From NCBI GenBank assembly GCA_026770585.1, contig MU646852.1:222435-232564 (forward strand): a stretch of 10,130 bases of DNA, given 5' to 3'. Both the position numbers and the translations under genes were made by a program. The number at the start of each line of letters is the position of its first letter. Within the stretch, counting starts at the first letter, position 1. Of the stretch, positions 1 to 5,155 are shown piece after piece. Source of the DNA: Baffinella frigidus (Eukaryota > Cryptophyceae > Cryptomonadales > Baffinellaceae). The notes under the pieces are model-generated. The model made no database searches. It was not told the DNA's origin and was given only the letters and a program-made list of their open reading frames with translations.

Positions 1-600
1 CCCTTAACCCTTAACCCTCACCCCTATTTCCTAAACCCTGAACCCTTAACCCTTAACCCTAAACCCTAAACCCTAAACCCTGAACCCTTAACCCTAAACC
101 CTAAAAACCGAACCCTAAACCCCAAGCCCTAAACCCCAAACCCCAAACCCAAAACCCAAAACCCTAAACCCTAAACCCCAAACCCTAAACCTTAAAACCT
201 TAAACCCTAAACCCCAAACCCTAAACCCCAAACCCTAAACCATAAACCTTAAATCTTAAACCGTAAACCCTAAACTCCAAACCGTAAACCCCAAACCCTT
301 GCGCACCGCCGGGGCCCTCCTCCATGCACCAGACGTTTTTATATTAAACCCTAAACCCTAAACCCTAGACCCTAAACCCCAAACCCTAAACCCCAAACCC
401 TAAACCCCAAACCCTTAACCCTAAACCCTAAACCCCAAACCCTCAACCCCAAACCCTAAACCCTAGAACCCAAACCCTAAACCCCAAACCCTAAACCCCA
501 AACCCTAAACCCCAAACCCTAAACCCCAAACCCCAAACCCCAAACCCTAAGCCCCAATCCCTAAACCCTGAACCTTCATCCCCAAACCCCAAACCCCAAA
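1..600 (-). repeat. Degenerate telomere-like heptamer array (CCCTAAA type)
   Basis: The + strand is an almost continuous run of CCCTAAA, CCCCAAA and CCCTTAA units, so the G-rich TTTAGGG strand is the minus strand. Exact CCCTAAA runs are only two to four units long. Over long stretches CCCTAAA and CCCCAAA alternate, giving a 14-bp higher-order period. This is the Arabidopsis-type telomere motif, but the degeneracy argues for an old subtelomeric or interstitial array rather than a live chromosome end. The orientation is what a left chromosome end would show, but the window edge cannot prove it. Confidence 0.9.
300..346. other. Unique spacer interrupting the telomere-like array
   Basis: About 45 bases with no heptamer character, GC-rich at the start and ending in an AT-rich ATATTA, lie between two CCCTAAA blocks. 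I see no terminal inverted repeats or flanking duplication. It could be a remnant of an insertion or of an end-joining event. Confidence 0.6.
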
Positions 601-724
601 CCCTCAGGCGCCATACAACGGGGCAGCGGGCGCGGGGTACAACAGCGCCGCCGAGGGTGCACTCGACCCTGCTCTGCAGTGCTCCCAGGAGCCCCGGGAG
701 CAGGGTGTGTCCGCAGGAACGCAC
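600..724. other. Unique GC-rich segment with short inverted repeat
   Basis: This non-repetitive GC-rich stretch separates two telomere-like blocks. A 9-bp inverted repeat, ACCCTGCTC at 666-674 and GAGCAGGGT at 698-706, could form a hairpin. Open frames run through it on both strands, but only because the flanking heptamers lack stop codons. No recognisable protein is encoded. Confidence 0.5.
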
Positions 725-848
725 CCCTAAACCCGAAACCCGAAACCCGAAGCCCGAAACCCGAAACCCGAAACCCGAAACCCGAAACCCGAAGCCCGAA
801 ACCCGCAACCCGAAACCCGAAACCCAAAGCCCGAAACCCGAAACCCGG
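725..848 (-). repeat. Homogeneous CCCGAAA heptamer block
   Basis: About 17 units of a CCCGAAA variant, with occasional CCCGAAG or CCCAAAG, follow each other with a 7-bp period. Because 21 bases make three heptamers, the frames read as the repeated peptide NPKPETR. This is translation of a repeat, not a gene. The near absence of CCCTAAA here, against its dominance in 1-600, suggests that this variant block spread by local duplication. Confidence 0.9.
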
Positions 849-896
849 ATCGGAACACACCCAGAAGCATCCGCTCTGTGACCCCCCTCCGGAGTG

Positions 897-997
897 GATC
901 AAATTGAGGCTGGAGCGTGAGCCATTCCCTCCGAGGGGCCGGTCGTTTTCACCCGCCCGCCTGAAGGAAATGGCACAATCGCAATATCAATTTGGTC
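897..997. repeat. Imperfect inverted repeat (weak foldback)
   Basis: GATCAAATTGA at the left end faces its near-complement TCAATTTGGTC at the right end. Farther in, GTGAGCCATTCCCT (917-930) faces AAGGAAATGGCAC. The arms are interrupted and clearly weaker than those of the foldbacks downstream. Bases 849-896 and 998-1041 around it are unique sequence with no gene seen. Confidence 0.45.
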
Positions 998-1041
998 CCC
1001 AAACCCACACCACAACATACCCCGGGGAGTAGTTTTGCAAC

Positions 1042-1186
1042 CTTCCAGCCCTGATGGGCTTTTTGGGATCTGAAGCGGATCAAATCCCCTCTACGCTCAC
1101 CCCTTTTTCAGGCTTTGAAAAAATTTAGGCCCCGAAAGAGGATTTGATCCGTTTCAGGGCCCAGAAAGGCCATCCAGGGCTGGAAG
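1042..1186. mobile_element. Foldback / MITE-like element, about 46-bp arms
   Basis: Bases 1042-1087 pair with 1140-1186 as an imperfect inverted repeat (roughly 85% by eye). The outer end is CTTCCAGCCCT/CCAGGGCTGGAAG and the inner end is GGATCAAATCC/GGATTTGATCC. The roughly 52-base loop is AT-rich. It is the right size for a non-autonomous DNA transposon (MITE), but I see no clear target-site duplication and no second copy, so the transposon reading is inference. Confidence 0.65.
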
Positions 1187-1227
1187 CTTTCGTAACGGGG
1201 AGAAGGAGCGCCCTGGTAGCGGGTTTA

Positions 1228-1416
1228 GGGGCTAGGTCATGCAAAAAGCTGACGCCAGCGAGGTACTTAGAGTCTACGGATTGCCTACGGTAGGAGCCCT
1301 CTTCCTACGACTTTTAAAGTCCTTATTGTTTTAAACGTCGTAGGAGGAGGGGGGGTTCCTACCGTAGGCTAAGGGGTCCGCTGGCGTTAGCTTGTGGCAT
1401 TATAGGGTTTAGCCCC
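1228..1416. mobile_element. Foldback element with CCTACGGTAGGA core, about 189 bp
   Basis: The arms pair over most of their length: GGGGCTAGG/AGCCCC ends, GCTGACGCCAGCG facing CGCTGGCGTTAGC, GCCTACGGTAGGA facing TCCTACCGTAGGC, and CTACGACTTTTAAA facing TTTTAAACGTCGTAG. The arms differ by small indels, so it is not a recent perfect palindrome. TTTAGGG-like sequence abuts both outer ends. The CCTACGGTAGGA core is shared with the foldback at 1931-2072. Confidence 0.75.
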
Positions 1417-1471
1417 TCGGAAACCCGAAACCCAATCCCCAAAACACACAGCACTGTAGGCCTGGAGTGTC

Positions 1472-1590
1472 CACGCCAGGTCATAAGTGGGAATTTCAAA
1501 CGCAATGTTTCCCGCCTAAAAGCGTTTCGTGGTACAGACGAAACATTGTAGCGCCGGTCAAGGGCTCCAATTCCTAAGACTTATGGCGTG
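1472..1590. mobile_element. Foldback element, about 119 bp, nested hairpins
   Basis: The ends CACGCCAGGTCATAAGT and ACTTATGGCGTG are inverted repeats with a small indel. Inside lies a second nested inverted repeat, CAATGTTTC...GAAACATTG, plus GTTTCGT...ACGAAAC. The left flank (1458-1476) carries GGCCTGGAGTGTCCACGCC, a motif also found at the ends of the 2831-2977 and 8097-8246 elements. No gene is seen in 1591-1774, which holds a second GGCCTGGAGTGT copy at about 1650 and a TTCTTGGAGCCGT motif. Confidence 0.65.
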
Positions 1591-1774
1591 ATTCCCGGGT
1601 GAGAATCAACTTTACACGTAGATGGTGTAGTAAAATACAATTTCCACTTCGGCCTGGAGTGTACTCGGTGGGTCCACGCAAGGCCCTTCGTGGCTTATCC
1701 GGCGCCCGTTCTTGGAGCCGTCAGCCCGTTTTTGTCTTTTGGCGGGACTTGCCCGTGTTCCTTCCAAAATCTGG

Positions 1775-1850
1775 AAAATTGACTTTTGAATGGCCCTCGA
1801 AGGGCTCTCCGTTTAGAGGGCCTCTCGAGGGCCATTCAAAAGTCAATTTT
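1775..1850. repeat. Perfect 26-bp inverted repeat hairpin
   Basis: Bases 1775-1800 and 1825-1850 are exact reverse complements (AAAATTGACTTTTGAAT at the outer side, GGCCCTCGA at the inner side) around a 24-base loop that is itself partly self-complementary. The AAAATTGACTTTTGAAT end is shared with the element at 2831-2977. Perfect arms suggest recent formation or maintained symmetry. Confidence 0.9.
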
Positions 1851-1878
1851 GTGCCCTCAAAAGTCAATTTTGTGCCCT
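1837..1878 (+). repeat. 21-bp tandem duplication of the hairpin arm end
   Basis: Two exact copies of a 21-bp unit, CAAAAGTCAATTTTGTGCCC plus T, lie at 1837-1857 and 1858-1878. The first copy overlaps the right arm of the 1775-1850 hairpin, so the duplication took in the hairpin's outer end and adjacent sequence. Confidence 0.9.
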
Positions 1879-1930
1879 CTCGCGACGCTGGAGGGCCTCA
1901 CTCTGCCCCAGTCTATCTTAATAGGGTAAC

Positions 1931-2072
1931 GGCCTGAAAATGGGGTAGTTAGGCCTACGGCATTGCCTAGGACCTCCTACCGTAGGCCGAGACTTTTTGG
2001 TCCTAGGATCCCTCGGCCTACGGTAGGAGGTCCTAGGCAACGCCGTATGCCTAACTACCCCATTTTCAGGCC
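1931..2072. mobile_element. Near-perfect 60-bp-arm foldback element
   Basis: Bases 1931-1990 and 2013-2072 are reverse complements with only two mismatches over 60 positions, around a 22-base loop. The outer end is GGCCTGAAAATGGGG and the inner end CCGTAGGCCGA. The sequence also includes GCCTACGGTAGGA, the core of the 1228-1416 foldback. It could extrude a long cruciform, and a transcript would form a hairpin with almost no bulges. No target-site duplication is obvious. Frames across it on both strands come from the palindrome and look non-coding. Confidence 0.85.
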
Positions 2073-2106
2073 TTTGGCCTATGAATCTGGAGCTTTTCGC
2101 AAGACC

Positions 2107-2174
2107 GGGCTCTTTCCCGCTCGAAAGTTGACGCATTTTTACCGCGGACCCAGCGTGTCAACTTAAGAATAGTC
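2107..2174 (+). repeat. 68-bp repeat, copy 1
   Basis: This aligns end to end with 2221-2288 (about three quarters identical by eye). Each copy holds AAGTTGAC followed about 20 bases later by GTCAACTT, so each can form a hairpin whose loop contains GTACCGC or TTACCGC. A third, inverted and shorter relative lies at 2681-2730. Confidence 0.8.
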
Positions 2175-2220
2175 CTAGATCTGTCCCAGTCTATCTGGGT
2201 CTGACCGATTTGCTTCCCCC

Positions 2221-2288
2221 GGGCGCTGTTCCGCTCCAAAGTTGACGGGTTTGTACCGCACACCCAGCATGTCAACTTTAGGATAGTC
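2221..2288 (+). repeat. 68-bp repeat, copy 2
   Basis: This copy shares CGCTC(C/G)AAAGTTGACG, the ACCGC core and the ending TCAACTTTAGGATAGTC with the copy at 2107-2174. The two copies are 114 bp apart start to start. The 46 bases between them include CCCAGTCTATCTGGGT, a small hairpin. Confidence 0.8.
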
Positions 2289-2302
2289 GGTCAAGCCAAC
2301 CG

Positions 2303-2323
2303 CAGTGAGTTGAGAACTCACTG
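2303..2323. repeat. Small perfect hairpin (9-bp arms)
   Basis: CAGTGAGTT and AACTCACTG flank a 3-base loop. The left arm sequence is repeated just downstream at 2327-2335. A terminator-like T tract is absent. The remaining bases to 2383 are unique. Confidence 0.6.
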
Positions 2324-2383
2324 CCCAGTGAGTTGAGTTGAGAACTGAAGTCTGAGCTGAAGCCAACTTCCCTGCTCACGCCC

Positions 2384-2482
2384 GAAACCCGAAACCCGGT
2401 TAACCCGAAACCCGGTTAGTGAGGCAGCGCTCCCGAAACCCGGTTAGTGAGGCACCCGAAATCCGGTTAGTGAGGCAGCGCT
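2384..2482 (+). repeat. Tandem array of CCCGAAACCCGGTTAGTGAGGCA units
   Basis: Four units begin CCCGAAA(C/T)CCGGTTA. The last three continue with GTGAGGCA, and the second and fourth also with GCGCT, so unit length varies between about 16 and 28 bp. The unit combines the CCCGAAA telomere variant with unrelated sequence, and its CCCGAAACCCGG part resembles the 13-bp minisatellite near 9465-9868 in reverse orientation. Confidence 0.8.
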
Positions 2483-2499
2483 AGGAGGAACTCCGACCA

Positions 2500-2650
2500 G
2501 ATCTCGTCTCGAAAGATAACTGAATCAGTTCCCTAATTAGCGTTTTCGTTTAATTAGGAAGCCTAATTAAATTTACTATGCGCTAACTAATTCCCCCGAT
2601 TCATCTCCTATTGAAAAGGAACTGATTCAGTTATCTTCCGAGATGAGATC
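2500..2650 (+). mobile_element. MITE-like element G, full copy (33-bp terminal inverted repeats)
   Basis: The terminal inverted repeats at 2500-2532 and 2618-2650 pair with two or three mismatches (inner part GATAACTGAATCAGTTCC). The interior is AT-rich with several CTAATTA/TTAATTAG stretches. Size, AT-rich core and long inverted ends fit a MITE. A nearly identical truncated copy in the opposite orientation at 3605-3694 supports mobility or at least duplication. No TA or other short target duplication is clear at the ends. Confidence 0.8.
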
Positions 2651-2680
2651 CCGAGGAGCCCACCCCCGCTGCGGTACACC

Positions 2681-2730
2681 CTTAAGTTGACATCCTGGGT
2701 TTGCGGTACGAATTCGTTGACTTTGGAGCT
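2681..2730 (-). repeat. Third, inverted copy of the 68-bp repeat (partial)
   Basis: Read on the minus strand, it gives AGCTCCAAAGTCAACGAATT, then GTACCGCAAACCCAGGATG and TCAACTTAAG, matching the core of 2221-2288. In this copy one GTTGAC arm has changed to GTCAAC, so the hairpin symmetry of the other two copies is lost. Confidence 0.7.
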
Positions 2731-2749
2731 GTGGGGGCAACATGGCGGT

Positions 2750-2806
2750 GGGAGACTCATAACCTTGTTGGGATCAGAACCTCGTAGGGTTACGAGCCTG
2801 CTCCTC
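2750..2806. repeat. Short hairpin segment related to 3147-3194
   Basis: GGAGACTCATAACC near 2752 faces GGTTACGAGCCTGCTCC near 2790-2806 as an imperfect inverted repeat. ACCTCGTAGGGTTACGAGCC aligns with ATCTCGTGGGGTTATGAGAC in the loop of the 3086-3286 inverted repeat, so the two segments are paralogous. Confidence 0.55.
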
Positions 2807-2830
2807 TCGTGGGGTGGCCACGTGACGATG

Positions 2831-2977
2831 CACTCCAGGCCCTTGGGTGGGGTATTCCAGGGTCGCCCTTGGAGCCATTGGGTCGCTCTTGGAGCCGTTT
2901 TCTGGCTAAATTGACTTTTGAATACCATTTTCCCTTGAAAATTGACTTTTGAATACCCCCCCTCCAGGCTTGCGTGG
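2831..2977 (+). mobile_element. Repeat family H, copy 1
   Basis: It starts CACTCCAGGCCCTTGGGT and ends TTGCGTGG, and aligns along its length with 8097-8246. It contains a 20-bp internal tandem duplication (GGTCGC(C/T)CTTGGAGCC, twice) and a duplicated (A)ATTGACTTTTGAATACC block. GGGGTATTCC near the left end and GAATACCCCC near the right end form short inverted repeats, so it may be a MITE. The frames across it are not conserved with the second copy and look non-coding. Confidence 0.75.
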
Positions 2978-3085
2978 TCCTATGTACCAAAGCCCTGTCA
3001 AACCCAACAAGTATTATAAATGGTCTCGTAAGGGGGTCATGGCTGAGTCACGTGAAGGGTCACGTGTTCCCTTGACGGCCCCTGT
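2978..3085. other. Unique segment with CACGTG palindromes
   Basis: No gene is seen. GTCACGTGAAGGGTCACGTG at 3048-3067 is a direct repeat of GTCACGTG. CACGTG is a known E-box/G-box core in other eukaryotes, but nothing here shows a promoter. Confidence 0.3.
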
Positions 3086-3286
3086 GGTTGAGGGGTTGAG
3101 GGATTTGGGGTGAAGAGTTTAGGGTTTAGGGGGTGAGGGTTTAGGGTCGAGGCTCATAATCTCGTGGGGTTATGAGACTGGTCCTCGCCTGGAGTGGAGC
3201 GCGCCGCCCGAATCTCTTATCTCTACACCCTAAACCCTCACCCCCTAAACCCTTAACTCTACACCCCAAATCCTCAACCCCTAACC
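3086..3286. mobile_element. Inverted repeat with telomere-like arms (about 60 bp)
   Basis: Bases 3086-3146 (GGTTGAGG...TTTAGGGGGTGAGGGTTTAGGG) and 3228-3286 (CCCTAAACCCTCACCCCCTA...CAACCCCTAACC) are reverse complements at most positions, including their irregular, non-heptamer spacing. Two independent telomeric arrays would not match unit by unit in this way, so one arm was copied from the other or both belong to one foldback element. The roughly 80-base loop holds the 3147-3194 hairpin (GGCTCATAATC/GGTTATGAGAC). Confidence 0.7.
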
Positions 3287-3510
3287 CCTAAACCCTGAAC
3301 CCTAAACCCTAAACCCTGGACCCTAACCCCTACACCCTAAATCCTGAACTCCAAACTCTACACCCTCAACCCTCACACCCTAAACCCCACACCACAACCC
3401 CTGAACCCTAAACGCTGCACCCTAACCTATGCACCCTAACCGCTGCACCCTGACCTCTGCACCCTTACCTGGAAACCCGAACCTCGAAACCCTAACCTCT
3501 GCACCCGAAC
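3287..3510 (-). repeat. Degenerate telomere-like block
   Basis: CCCTAAA-like units grade into CTCTGCACCCTAAC repeats of about 14 bp (3410-3500), for example CGCTGCACCCTGACCTCTGC. It continues directly from the right arm of the preceding inverted repeat. Confidence 0.75.
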
Positions 3511-3566
3511 GCACAGGGGTGGCGAGCGCCTACGACGCGTTGCTCTTCCGGCAACAGGAACGTCGC

Positions 3567-3604
3567 CCCTCTCTCAGGGCTATCCAGCTACTGTAGAGAG
3601 AGGG
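3567..3604. repeat. Small hairpin CCCTCTCTC/GAGAGAGGG
   Basis: Nine-base arms at 3567-3575 and 3596-3604 surround a 20-base loop and directly abut the truncated element at 3605. Immediately upstream, CGACG...GTTGC TCTTCC GGCAAC...CGTCG (about 3530-3565) can form another hairpin. Confidence 0.5.
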
Positions 3605-3694
3605 TCGGAAGATAACTGAATCAGTTCCTTTTCAATAGGAGATGAATAGGGGAAATTAGTTAGCGCATAGTAAATTTAATTAGGCTTCCTAATT
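3605..3694 (-). mobile_element. MITE-like element G, truncated copy
   Basis: This 90-bp segment is the reverse complement of 2552-2641 with only about two mismatches. It carries one terminal repeat (GATAACTGAATCAGTTCC) and the AT-rich interior, but stops within the interior, where a run of G begins. The missing half and intact high identity suggest recent copying followed by truncation. Confidence 0.85.
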
Positions 3695-3830
3695 GGGGGG
3701 GGAGGGGGCTGAGACTTGAGGCTCTATGCTTTAGGCGTTAGGGTTTTAGGTTTTACGATTCGGGGTTGAGGGTCCAGGGGCTAGGGGTTAGGGGTTAGGG
3801 TTCAGGGTTTGGGTTTAGATGTAGGGTTTG
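3695..3830 (+). repeat. Degenerate TTTAGGG block, G-rich strand on +
   Basis: A G run is followed by loosely spaced GGGTTAGGG, GGGTTTAG and GGGTTTTAGG units. The orientation is opposite to the array at 1-600. It is too degenerate for a telomere. Confidence 0.7.
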
Positions 3831-4085
3831 TTGAGAGCCTCGTTGCTTTTCCTTCAGTAGGAGCGCCCCCCCTCTCTTTTCTAACAAACTTGGATTTTGG
3901 GTGCACGATGGATAATTTAATGGCTAGGTGCCGCCGGCAGTCTGTGGGAGGGGGGGGGGTGAGGGAGGGGGGAGAGAGGAGATGGAGAGGGGAGAGAGGG
4001 CAGAGGGGTGATACGTTCAATAAAAGTCTCTTCTCAGGGGTGATAGGGGAGAGCGAGAGGAGAGGAGAAAGTGCCTTTGCTGTTT
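3831..4085. other. Purine/G-rich segment without a gene
   Basis: Bases 3945-4070 are strongly purine-rich on the + strand, with a G run near 3949-3958 and many GGGG and GAGAGG blocks, so G-quadruplex or triplex structures are plausible. A 92-residue frame starting at 3809 crosses it, but its Arg/Gly/Glu-rich tail is what a GA-rich tract would encode. I see no domain or other support for a gene. Confidence 0.5.
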
Positions 4086-4160
4086 AGTCAACTTCACGTT
4101 AGTCAACTTAACATTAGTCAACTTAACGTAAGTCAACTTAACATGAGTCAACTACCACCG
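4086..4160 (+). repeat. 15-bp AGTCAACTTAACRTT minisatellite
   Basis: Five consecutive 15-bp units start at 4086, 4101, 4116, 4131 and 4146. All begin AGTCAACT; the first four continue T(A/C)AC(G/A)T, and the fifth is diverged. The GTCAAC hexamer it carries is over-represented across 2.1-5.3 kb, in hairpin elements as well. Confidence 0.9.
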
Positions 4161-4167
4161 AGTTCAC

Positions 4168-4245
4168 TCCAAAGCCTCAACCCTAACACCCTCAACCCTT
4201 AACCCTAAAACCCTAAACTCCAAACACTAAACCCTAAACCCAGCA
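4168..4245 (-). repeat. Short telomere-like block
   Basis: CCCTAAA, CCCTCAA and CACTAAA units sit just upstream of AGCAGCGACTTGGAGACGCCTT. That sequence is a relative of the 4878/5154/6396 repeat, which is also associated with heptamers. Confidence 0.75.
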
Positions 4246-4272
4246 GCAGCGACTTGGAGACGCCTTCCCTCA

Positions 4273-4479
4273 CCACTCGAGGCTAGAAAGGGGACCATTT
4301 TAAATGTGGGGTTGTGAAATTTAGTACCAGTCACGGGCAGGCGTGGTCACGTATCGGGCGGAGTTCCGCCCGATACGTGACCAAACGCCCCCATTTGTGT
4401 GAAAATTACTACACCTTTTTTTTTCTCGCTTGTAAGCGAAGCCCTGTTTTAAAATAGTCACACTTCTAGCCTCGAGTGG
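4273..4479 (+). mobile_element. Palindrome-bearing MITE family, copy A (full length)
   Basis: This 207-bp element is bounded by terminal inverted repeats of about 32 bp (CCACTCGAGGCTAGAA...TTCTAGCCTCGAGTGG). It includes the motif AAATTTAGTACCAG, a central palindrome at 4345-4382, and a T tract in the right half. It is inserted directly after GACGCCTTCCCTC, so it interrupts a copy of the GACGCCTTCCCTCCTGGGCG repeat seen at 4878 and 5154. Copies at 5564-5663, 5707-5895 and 7634-7844 make this a true family. No transposase frame is present, so it would be non-autonomous. Confidence 0.85.
4345..4382. repeat. 38-bp palindrome, GC core version
   Basis: GGTCACGTATCGGGCGGAG is followed directly by its reverse complement, with one mismatch at the centre. 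The outer 11 bases of each half are shared with the palindrome at 7735-7772, while the inner 8 are not. It is identical to the palindrome at 5626-5663. Confidence 0.95.
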
Positions 4480-4512
4480 CAGCGCGGGGGAAGGCGCAGT
4501 GTCTGGCTTTTG

Positions 4513-4675
4513 AGCCAACTTCACTGCAAATCCAGAGATTTTGTAAAAGTCAATCCACTCACAAAATCTGTCAACTTAGAAACGCGGTAGAGGTACCCGT
4601 AATGGGTCCTTCGAAAATCGATTTTCGCCTTGAGTTGACTAATACGAAAACTCCGCCCGGGCAGTGAGCTCCAAA
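4513..4675. repeat. Cluster of nested small inverted repeats
   Basis: AGATTTTGT (4536-4544) faces ACAAAATCT (4561-4569). GTCAACT (4570-4576) faces AGTTGAC (4633-4639). CGAAAATCGATTTTCG at 4612-4627 is a perfect 16-bp palindrome, and CACTGC faces GCAGTG near the outer ends. Together they look like one decayed foldback element, although the arms are not continuous. Confidence 0.5.
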
Positions 4676-4681
4676 CACTGG

Positions 4682-4850
4682 AGCGCTGTGCAGAGAAGTT
4701 GACCACCGGAAAATGGGAAAATGGGGAAATTGGAGCCATTTTATCCACTTTTGAGAAATTCATGGTACTAAATTTCTCAAAAGTTGACAAAATGGCTCCA
4801 ATTTCTCGATTTTCCATTATTTCCCGTGGCCAACTTCTCTGCACAGCGCT
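4682..4850. mobile_element. Foldback element with about 80-bp arms
   Basis: Arms at 4682-4760 and 4771-4850 pair at roughly 85-90% with small indels. The outer end is AGCGCTGTGCAGAGAAGTTG, the middle ATTGGAGCCATTTT, and the inner end CTTTTGAGAAATT. The 10-base loop CATGGTACTA, with the following AAATTT, reproduces the GGTACTAAATTT motif of the 4273-4479 family. The arms have diverged enough for this to be an old insertion. The frames across it are by-products of the repeat. Confidence 0.85.
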
Positions 4851-4877
4851 TCAAACCCTCAACCCTTGAGCAGCAAC

Positions 4878-5025
4878 TTGGCGACGCCTTCCCTCCTGGG
4901 CGCCTGGCCATTCCGGCAAATCCCGAACCCCAAACCCTAGAGGGATCCCACCTCATTAGTCAACCCGTTTGCTTTACAAAAATGGGCCTGCAATGTTGCG
5001 AACACGGTGGTTTTGCGCGGCGAAC
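4878..5025 (+). repeat. Direct duplication, copy 1 (without telomeric insert)
   Basis: It runs from TTGGCGACGCCTTCCCTCC to GTTTTGCGCGGCGAAC and matches 5154-5344 nearly base for base, except that the TTTAGGG block of the second copy is absent between TCCCA and CCTCATT. It carries AACCCCAAACCCTAGAGGG in its middle. Shorter relatives occur at 4252-4272 and 6396-6440. Confidence 0.9.
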
Positions 5026-5046
5026 TTATCTCAGAAAAGGGATTCT

Positions 5047-5155
5047 AAAATTCGTTTTCTTAAGTCAACTCCCCTTCAAATATGTCGACTTATGCGTAGA
5101 GAAAAGAATTAAGTTGACGAATTTGTACAGGAATTGACTTGAGAAAACGAATTTT
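5047..5155. mobile_element. Foldback element between the two duplicated segments
   Basis: Arms 5047-5072 (AAAATTCGTTTTCTTAAG, then TCAACTCC) and 5130-5155 are reverse complements with two mismatches. An inner pair, GTCAACT/AGTTGAC, lies within. The right arm ends exactly where the second duplicated segment begins. The interior includes ATTTGTACAG, close to the CTGGTACAAAT motif seen in other elements. Confidence 0.8.

Noticed and set aside
1-600. A functional telomere end
   Set aside because: Exact heptamer runs are only a few units long, variants are numerous and a unique spacer interrupts the array, so an interstitial or subtelomeric array is more likely.
491-902. Minus-strand open frames of 105 and 108 residues (GFRVSGFGFRV type)
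   Set aside because: They are translations of heptamer arrays: three 7-bp units equal 21 bases, so several frames stay open with the same low-complexity peptide. No codon bias, domain or start context supports a gene.
657-1032. Plus-strand frames rich in NPKPET
   Set aside because: They arise from the CCCGAAA block in two overlapping frames at once.
4086-4160. WRKY W-box promoter array
   Set aside because: GTCAA/TTGAC is present, but there is no gene nearby, no TATA or other promoter context, and the lineage is unknown.
4521-5137. Frames of 107 and 117 residues on opposite strands
   Set aside because: Both cross the 4682-4850 inverted repeat, and the plus frame also crosses the 4878 duplicate. 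The second duplicate (5154) does not preserve the frame because of the 42-bp insertion.
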